Assembly (NCBI GenBank): GCA_002405555.1
Contig: DHMA01000087.1
Coordinates: 1 to 17,194 of the forward strand
Origin: Opitutia bacterium UBA4654
GTDB taxonomy: Bacteria; Verrucomicrobiota; Verrucomicrobiia; Opitutales; Intestinicryptomonadaceae
Reading direction: 5' to 3'
DNA: 17,194 bases
Of this stretch, positions 12,098-17,194 are shown in pieces. How positions within the stretch are numbered: the first letter of the stretch is position 1; each line of letters starts with the position of its first letter. The notes under the pieces were generated by a model. The model was not told the DNA's origin. It saw only the letters and a program-made list of their open reading frames with translations, and made no database searches. A program made the translations under genes and the position numbers.

Positions 12098-14020
12098 ATG
12101 GCAAAATTTTTCATCACAACGGCGGCGGTAGTCGCGGCGGCGTCAGCGGCGTATCCGCAGGGGGCGCAGTGGCTGTACAACCAGAACGCGGCTAATCAGG
12201 CGGCGGGAGCGGCGGCGCAAAGCCAGAGCATTCCAGCGGCGGCTCCCCAGCCTGCGGGCGTCAGCGCGAACGCCCCGACGGGCGGATTCTTCGAAAGCGC
12301 GACGACCGAGCGCATGGCGGACAAACTCTTCGACACCGAAAAGGATTCGTTCGACTTCGAAAACGGCACTCTCAACTGGAAGGGAAAGACATTCAACGTG
12401 GGCAATTCGCGCATGGTTCGCGCGCGCTTCGAACGCTATCTCTCGACGCCCGTAGACGCGCAGAATTTCGAGAAGTACCAGTCGATTCTCTCCGAAATCT
12501 ACACGCGCCTTTCCGCCTCCAACGACGCCCTGCCCGAAGAGGCGGTCCGCGCGTGCTGGAGCAGGCTCTTCGACGCCGCCGAATACGACGTGGACGGGCG
12601 TTCGTCGCTTACGATTGCGAACCTCGTCTACCTCTCGTGGAGAATGCGCGACGAGTACGAAGTCGCGAAAATCGGCGAGAACAACCAGCGCAAGTCGGTT
12701 GATTCCGCGCAGACCGCCGCAAAGGAGCGCGCCGAATTTCTCGAATACGCAAACGACAAAATCTTGAAGGGCAACTCGCGCAAGAAAAACCTCAACCCGC
12801 GCACCGAGGGCACCGCCGACTTGGGGTACAGGGTGCAGAAATTGCAGGAGGAAGTGGCGGAGCTTGCCGTCAAAAAGACGTTCAGGGAGGCGACCGCCGC
12901 GAAGGCGGTGCTCCAATTCCAGTCGCAGCTTTTCGCGTTCGTGCTTGAACGCAAATTCCAGCAGGCGCAGATTGCGTCGATGTTCTACCGCCACATCTAC
13001 CGCGGAAACGTGCAGGAAATGAAAGTTGGCGACGAGCAGATTAAGGAGCTTTTCCCCGTGTCGAATTTCGTGCCCGTTGTGGACACTTTCGAAAACGTCG
13101 CGACCGAAGCCCGCAAGGACATTCGCGACGGCATGGCGGCTGTGAACGCCCTCTACGACGGCGGCGAAAGGTACGGCGCGCTCGAACGCCTCATGGAGAC
13201 TTTCGCAATCGGCGAGTACGACCCCGTCATGGCGACGTTCCCGTTCGAAAAACGCAAGACCCTCCACAAAATCTACCGCGACGTCTCAGCCCTCAAAAGC
13301 CTTGCGGATTCGCGCGACTGGGGCGCAATCGAGAAAATCCTCGAAGGCTTCGAGACCCTCGCGCCCGACTTCCCCTCGAAGGAGACCCTCGCGAAAGTCC
13401 GCGCCGCCGAGCGAATCAGCGAAATGCACGTCATGGCGGCAAAGCAGGCGGCGGCTCTCGGAAAAATCGACGACGTGAAGAAGTCGCTCGCCGCCGCAAT
13501 GGAGGCGTGGCCGCTGAACCCATCGATTGCCGAATTCAATTCCGACTTGGTGGGGCTTGCTTCGGGAGCTTCCAGATACGCGCAGAAGTTCGACGAGCTT
13601 TTCGCCCGCGGCTCGTTCCGCGAAATCGCAGCCGAAGCCCCCGAATACGCAATCGCGCTGCGCAACGACGCCGATAGGTCGGGCAAGCTGCGCGGGGTTG
13701 CCGTGAAGATTTCGCAAATCGACGCGCTGATGGCGCAGGCGGAGGAGTTCGAAAAACAGGGGAACAAATATTTTGCGTGGGACATTCTCGAAAACGCCCG
13801 CGAAATAGAGCCGAAAGACCCGAAGCTTGCCCTCGCCGTCGCCGCGCTCGCGCCCGAAGTTTCCGACTACGTTAAAATGCTCGCCTCCGCAAAAAAGGCG
13901 GAGCTTGCGGGCGATTTCCCCGTAGCCCTCAACTATTACCTCGCCGCGCAGGAGATTTTCCCCGCGTCGCGCCCGTGCCGAATGGGCATAGAGCGCACGG
14001 CTTCCAAATACGCAAAATAG
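12098..14020 (+). CDS. Large exported helical protein with TPR-like C-terminus, unknown function
   Basis: This 640-residue protein has a signal peptide (MAKFFITTAAVVAAASAAYPQ), an Ala/Gln/Pro-rich linker (about 22-60) and a long, mainly helical body. A coiled-coil-like stretch lies around 245-285 (LGYRVQKLQEEVAELAVKK). Three TPR-type helix pairs can be seen near the C-terminus, with the typical A-x4-G ... A ... P pattern: MAAKQAAALGKIDDVKKSLAAAMEAWPLNP, AEEFEKQGNKYFAWDILENAREIEPKDP and AKKAELAGDFPVALNYYLAAQEIFPAS. TPR repeats bind partner proteins, so a scaffold role in the periplasm is likely (inference). AGGAGGG ends four bases before the ATG, one of the few strong ribosome sites in the window. 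Confidence 0.78.
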   Translation: MAKFFITTAAVVAAASAAYPQGAQWLYNQNAANQAAGAAAQSQSIPAAAPQPAGVSANAPTGGFFESATTERMADKLFDTEKDSFDFENGTLNWKGKTFNVGNSRMVRARFERYLSTPVDAQNFEKYQSILSEIYTRLSASNDALPEEAVRACWSRLFDAAEYDVDGRSSLTIANLVYLSWRMRDEYEVAKIGENNQRKSVDSAQTAAKERAEFLEYANDKILKGNSRKKNLNPRTEGTADLGYRVQKLQEEVAELAVKKTFREATAAKAVLQFQSQLFAFVLERKFQQAQIASMFYRHIYRGNVQEMKVGDEQIKELFPVSNFVPVVDTFENVATEARKDIRDGMAAVNALYDGGERYGALERLMETFAIGEYDPVMATFPFEKRKTLHKIYRDVSALKSLADSRDWGAIEKILEGFETLAPDFPSKETLAKVRAAERISEMHVMAAKQAAALGKIDDVKKSLAAAMEAWPLNPSIAEFNSDLVGLASGASRYAQKFDELFARGSFREIAAEAPEYAIALRNDADRSGKLRGVAVKISQIDALMAQAEEFEKQGNKYFAWDILENAREIEPKDPKLALAVAALAPEVSDYVKMLASAKKAELAGDFPVALNYYLAAQEIFPASRPCRMGIERTASKYAK

Positions 14021-14027
14021 GCGGGAT

Positions 14028-14609
14028 ATGCGGAGGTTTTTGTCGTTCGCGTTTTTTTCGCTCGCGGGTTTTGCCGCGACATTCGCGCTCTACGCGGGCT
14101 TCGGCGCGCTTGCGGCGTTCGGTGTTCTTGCGCTGTCGGACGGCGGCTTCCGCGCCGCGCCGGCTTCGTCGCAAAAGCTCGCCGATTTCGTCGCCTCCGA
14201 CGAAAAGTCCGCGATGTTTTCGGCGTCGGAATTGGAGGGCGGGCTTGCGTACATTCTCGAATCCGCCGCGCGGGAAACTTCGCGCGGCTTGAAACGTCAA
14301 ATTTCCTACCCCGCCGCGCCGAGCGCGGATTTCCGCGACGGGAAAATAGTGCTCGGCGTTCCGTTTGCGGCGTCGCTTGCGGGCAGGGTTTTTGTTGTCC
14401 GCGCCAACATCGGGCTGGATTTCGACGGCGGCTTGCGCGCGGCGTCGGCGTCGGTCGGAAAGGCAAAACTTCCGCGCTTTGCGGCGGGCTGGCTCGCCGA
14501 CGCGCTACTTGAAATGTACAAGCCGCTCAAACCGCTCGACGCGTATTTTGCGGCTTTCGGAAAAATGTCCGCGCGTGTGGACGGCGGAACGGCGGTGCTT
14601 GAAAAATGA
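14028..14609 (+). CDS. Membrane-anchored protein of unknown function
   Basis: This 193-residue protein has one N-terminal helix (about 3-37) and an external domain. The domain has a helix SASELEGGLAYILESAARE, then beta segments DGKIVLGVPFAASLAGRVFVVRANIGLDFDGGLRAASASVG, then a helix AAGWLADALLEMY, and ends with ARVDGGTAVLE. The order of helix, extended sheet with internal symmetry and closing strand faintly recalls YpmS/DUF2140-like proteins, which is a weak resemblance. The gene is seven bases after the preceding stop, and its own stop overlaps the next start as ATGA, so it is firmly inside the operon. Confidence 0.7.
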   Translation: MRRFLSFAFFSLAGFAATFALYAGFGALAAFGVLALSDGGFRAAPASSQKLADFVASDEKSAMFSASELEGGLAYILESAARETSRGLKRQISYPAAPSADFRDGKIVLGVPFAASLAGRVFVVRANIGLDFDGGLRAASASVGKAKLPRFAAGWLADALLEMYKPLKPLDAYFAAFGKMSARVDGGTAVLEK

Positions 14610-16183
14610 AAAGGGCGTTTTTTGTCTGCGCGCTTCTTGCCGCGTTCCAGTTCGCGCATTCCGACGCTCCCGTGAGCCTTGCCGAAAAAATCGCGCTCGC
14701 CCGACGCATGGCGGACGAGGCCGCCGAGGGCAAGGCCGAAAGCGGGCGCGTGGTAAACGGCAATTTCGACTTCAACGCGGAGCTTGCAAAATTCCGCGCG
14801 TCGATGCGCTCGGAAGACGTTTCGCTGGCGGTCGATATGTCCGCGCCAGACGACGACCAGCAACCCGCGCAAACTCCCGCGCCGCAACCCGCGGACAAAA
14901 TAGCGGCAAAGGCGGACGCGCAACCTGAGGATAAACAGCAAGCCGCAACCGCGCCGACTGCGGCGGCTTCGGCGGCAGCTGGCGGAAAAACTCGGCCGAC
15001 CGAAGAACGGCAGGCGGCAAGCGTCCCCGACAAGCCCCGCGCAAAACATGTTGTCGATACCGACAGGGGATTCGTCAACGGCTACTATGCGGGGCGTTTG
15101 GGCGACGGCGAAGACGACGTGAAACGCGCGGCGGAGCTTGCCAAAAAAAAGACCGACGAACCGCGCCTCTATTCATACGACGGCCGCCTGTTCGCGATTG
15201 TTTCCGACGACTATTCCGCGCATTCGTTCGCGATACGCGCGTTGCGCGGGTGCGAAAAACTCTTCGACGCGTACTTCGCAAACGCCGACGGAAAACTGTC
15301 GCTTGCAAGAAAGGTCGATTTGCAGTTTACGGGCAAAAAGACGGACAAGCCCGCGCGGGTTTCGGTGTCGAAAAACGGCGACGTCGTTTTGACGTTCGGC
15401 TGGGGAAAAAATCTGCGTCTCGAAAATTTCGCGTCGGCGGTCGCCGAGGGGCTTTTGTATAAAATTGCGTTCGAATCGGGCGGAGATGCCGCCGTTCGGC
15501 GCGTCCCGTTCTGGCTCAAACGGGCGATGTCCGACCTCTTCGAACAGACCCTGCGCTACGGCGTGCCCGTCGAAATGGCGGAGCGCGGCGCAAAAAATCC
15601 GCCGCCCATGCCCGCGCGGGTTTTCGAAATGAACGCGGTTTCGGAAGAGTCGCTTTCGCACCCGTATTGGACTTTCGTCGCGGCAATGCGGACGGCAAAG
15701 GGCGACGCCCCGCGCTTTGCCTACGCCGCGCTCGCGGGCGAGACTCCGCAAAAGCTTGAATCGCGCCTGCGCAAATACGCGCCGCCGTCGGCGGACTTCG
15801 GGCTGTGGTGGCGTTGCGTTCTGGCGGGCGAAATCTACGCGCGTCTCGGCGGTGTGATGTCGCCCGCGCGTTCGGCGGAGGAGGTCGCGCGGCTTGCCGT
15901 CTTGCAGGTGGACTCTCCCGACGGCAGGGCGGGCGTGCAGCTCGACTCTCTCTTGAACGTTTCCGACACCGATGCGCTGAAACTCCGCGCCCTCGAAATA
16001 AAGGTTGCGTTTGCGAACATAAACCCCGTCTACCACAATTCGCTCGTGTCGCTCGGCAAAATCTACGAGGCGGCGGCGGAGCGCGATTCCGAGGCTTTCG
16101 AAAAGGCGCGGGCGGAGTTCCTTTCCGACTTCAAAAACGCCCGCGCGGTTTCCGCCGAAATAATGCGCCTTATGCGCGACTGA
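14606..16183 (+). CDS. Exported protein with a degenerate metallopeptidase-like domain
   Basis: This 525-residue protein has a signal peptide (MKRAFFVCALLAAFQFAHS), an N-terminal helical part, a low-complexity Gln/Ala/Pro linker (about 80-145) and a globular domain. Residues about 188-320 follow the plan of gluzincin/peptidase-MA proteins: a beta start (RLYSYDGRLFAIVSDDYS), a helix (FAIRALRGCEKLFDAYF), beta strands, then a long helix where HExxH is expected (FASAVAEGLLYKIAFE, 275-290), and VPFWLKRAMSDLFEQ (300-314) like the usual P-x-WL-x-EG-A segment. The two His and the Glu ligand are absent, so it is probably not an enzyme. This fold reading is inference by pattern. A helical C-terminus follows. 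It overlaps the upstream gene by four bases and is the last gene of the operon. Confidence 0.72.
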   Translation: MKRAFFVCALLAAFQFAHSDAPVSLAEKIALARRMADEAAEGKAESGRVVNGNFDFNAELAKFRASMRSEDVSLAVDMSAPDDDQQPAQTPAPQPADKIAAKADAQPEDKQQAATAPTAAASAAAGGKTRPTEERQAASVPDKPRAKHVVDTDRGFVNGYYAGRLGDGEDDVKRAAELAKKKTDEPRLYSYDGRLFAIVSDDYSAHSFAIRALRGCEKLFDAYFANADGKLSLARKVDLQFTGKKTDKPARVSVSKNGDVVLTFGWGKNLRLENFASAVAEGLLYKIAFESGGDAAVRRVPFWLKRAMSDLFEQTLRYGVPVEMAERGAKNPPPMPARVFEMNAVSEESLSHPYWTFVAAMRTAKGDAPRFAYAALAGETPQKLESRLRKYAPPSADFGLWWRCVLAGEIYARLGGVMSPARSAEEVARLAVLQVDSPDGRAGVQLDSLLNVSDTDALKLRALEIKVAFANINPVYHNSLVSLGKIYEAAAERDSEAFEKARAEFLSDFKNARAVSAEIMRLMRD

Positions 16184-16220
16184 CATTTTTTATCAAAAAC
16201 ACAAAACATTATATAATACC

Positions 16221-17194
16221 ATGAAAGCATTGAAAATAATATACGTCTCCGCGCTCTTTTCCGCCGCGGCTGGTTCGGTCTTCGCCGCAAAGGACATTTC
16301 GCCCAAGGCGTTCCCGTCGGGCGGGACTGTCTGCTATGTTGGCGACAGCATTACGCACGGCGGCGGCTACATGCGCAACATTACGCTTTTCTACGCCACG
16401 CGCTATCCGGAGGACTTTTTGAATTTCTACAATCTGGGAATCAGCGGCGACACCGTCGAGCACGTCAACAAGCGCATGAAGTCGGACGTGCTTGCGCTCA
16501 AACCCGCCGCCGCCACGCTCATGATCGGCATGAACAACTGCAATGTCTACGCCAAGCCCGACATGAACGCCGCCCGCGCAAAGGCGGTTGAAAACAACAG
16601 GCTTGCGTACCGCAAAAACCTCTCCGAAATTCTCGACAAATTCGCGGCGGCGAAATGCGGGGTAATCCTCTTCACTCCGTCGCCCTACGACGAGACCGCC
16701 AAGCTTGAAACGCCGCCTACCGTAGGCAAAAACGGCGAGTTGCGCGAGTTCTCGAAAAGCGTCGCCGAGGAGGCTAAAAAGCGCGGGCTGAAACTCGTGG
16801 ACATGCAGGGCTACATGATGAAAATCAACTCCGAGCTTCAGCGCGACTTCCCCGAAAAATCGGTCGCGGGCAAGGACAGGGTTCACCCGCAGGCGTTCGG
16901 GGCGTTCGTAATGGCGGCGAATTTCGTGCGCACGGTCGGCGAGTCCGACACCGTTTCGCGCGTCGCCGTCGATTTGCCGAAGAAGTCGGTTTCCGAAAAC
17001 TTCAACTGCGAGGTCTCCGATTTGAAGTGCGGCGCGGACTCCGTCAAATTCACGCTTGCCGAGCACTCTCTGCCGTTCGCCGTTGACAGGGATTCCGAGT
17101 TTGCCGACAAATACGTAAAATTTCTCGACGCCTACAACAGGCAGATTGTGAAAGTGGCGGGGCTTCCCGCGGGCGGCTACGAGCTGCTGATTGG
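16221..17194 (+). CDS. Exported SGNH-family hydrolase, C-terminal part outside the window
   Basis: The first 324 codons of a secreted SGNH/GDSL esterase are visible. The signal peptide is MKALKIIYVSALFSAAAGSVFA. Block I is GDSIT with Ser43, block II is LGISGDT with Gly76, block III is GMNN (103-106, where most relatives have GxND), and block V is DRVHPQ with Asp219 and His222. These residues are the expected catalytic set. Family members remove acyl groups, often from carbohydrates. From about residue 245 a further beta-rich domain begins and runs off the right edge. TATAAT at 16212-16217 ends only three bases before the ATG, too close for a normal promoter for this start. It follows the preceding operon by 37 bases with no terminator, so readthrough is possible. 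Confidence 0.9.
   Translation, partial: MKALKIIYVSALFSAAAGSVFAAKDISPKAFPSGGTVCYVGDSITHGGGYMRNITLFYATRYPEDFLNFYNLGISGDTVEHVNKRMKSDVLALKPAAATLMIGMNNCNVYAKPDMNAARAKAVENNRLAYRKNLSEILDKFAAAKCGVILFTPSPYDETAKLETPPTVGKNGELREFSKSVAEEAKKRGLKLVDMQGYMMKINSELQRDFPEKSVAGKDRVHPQAFGAFVMAANFVRTVGESDTVSRVAVDLPKKSVSENFNCEVSDLKCGADSVKFTLAEHSLPFAVDRDSEFADKYVKFLDAYNRQIVKVAGLPAGGYELLI

Overview
Organism and method. The window reads as a chromosomal segment of a Gram-negative bacterium: lipoprotein and Sec signal peptides, an RND efflux adaptor and an outer-membrane barrel are present. Most genes are GC-rich, and many first-in-operon genes lack a clear Shine-Dalgarno sequence. The set of secreted, Ala-rich orphan proteins would suit Verrucomicrobiota (Opitutae-like), but no marker gene settles this and the placement is inference. 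All functions are read from the sequence alone; no searches were run.

Layout. (1) 1-441, minus: the 5' part of an RND-type efflux adaptor, cut by the window edge. (2) 442-2420: an AT-rich islet with a pair of matching palindromes and a four-gene cassette of small membrane proteins (DUF805; zinc ribbon + CD225/dispanin; DUF2752; zinc ribbon + Ser-rich linker + membrane segments), closed by a strong terminator. (3) 2440-5560: sulfur amino-acid genes, an O-acetylhomoserine sulfhydrylase (metY) behind a long leader and a cysteine synthase (cysK), separated by a structured repeat-like intergenic region and followed by a terminator that overlaps a degenerate 48-bp tandem repeat. (4) 8370-5524, minus: a leader with a short Cys-rich ORF, then a DUF3034-type outer-membrane protein, an HSL-family alpha/beta hydrolase and an Rrf2-family regulator with a Cys cluster, ending in a terminator. 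(5) 9891-8501, minus: two overlapping genes for unknown exported proteins, divergent from (6) an ABCG-type half transporter at 9951-11645. (7) 11716-16183: four tightly packed genes for unknown exported or membrane-anchored proteins, one of which looks like a metallopeptidase-fold protein without its zinc site. (8) 16221 to the right edge: an exported SGNH hydrolase.

How the parts may work together. The clearest physiological theme is sulfur/cysteine metabolism. metY and cysK both fix sulfide into amino acids, an Rrf2-type regulator is encoded convergently next to cysK, and the 11-base motif AAAGACTACCG occurs upstream of both metY and the operon that ends in the Rrf2 gene. Both of those operons also have a leader of about 200-260 nt. 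Each leader carries a short ORF with clustered Cys codons, followed by a C-rich, G-poor stretch. I read this as a possible cysteine-responsive leader-peptide system; it is the most interesting hypothesis here but rests on two leaders only. The other candidates for undescribed biology are the AT-rich membrane-protein cassette and the four-gene exported operon with the apparent pseudo-peptidase.
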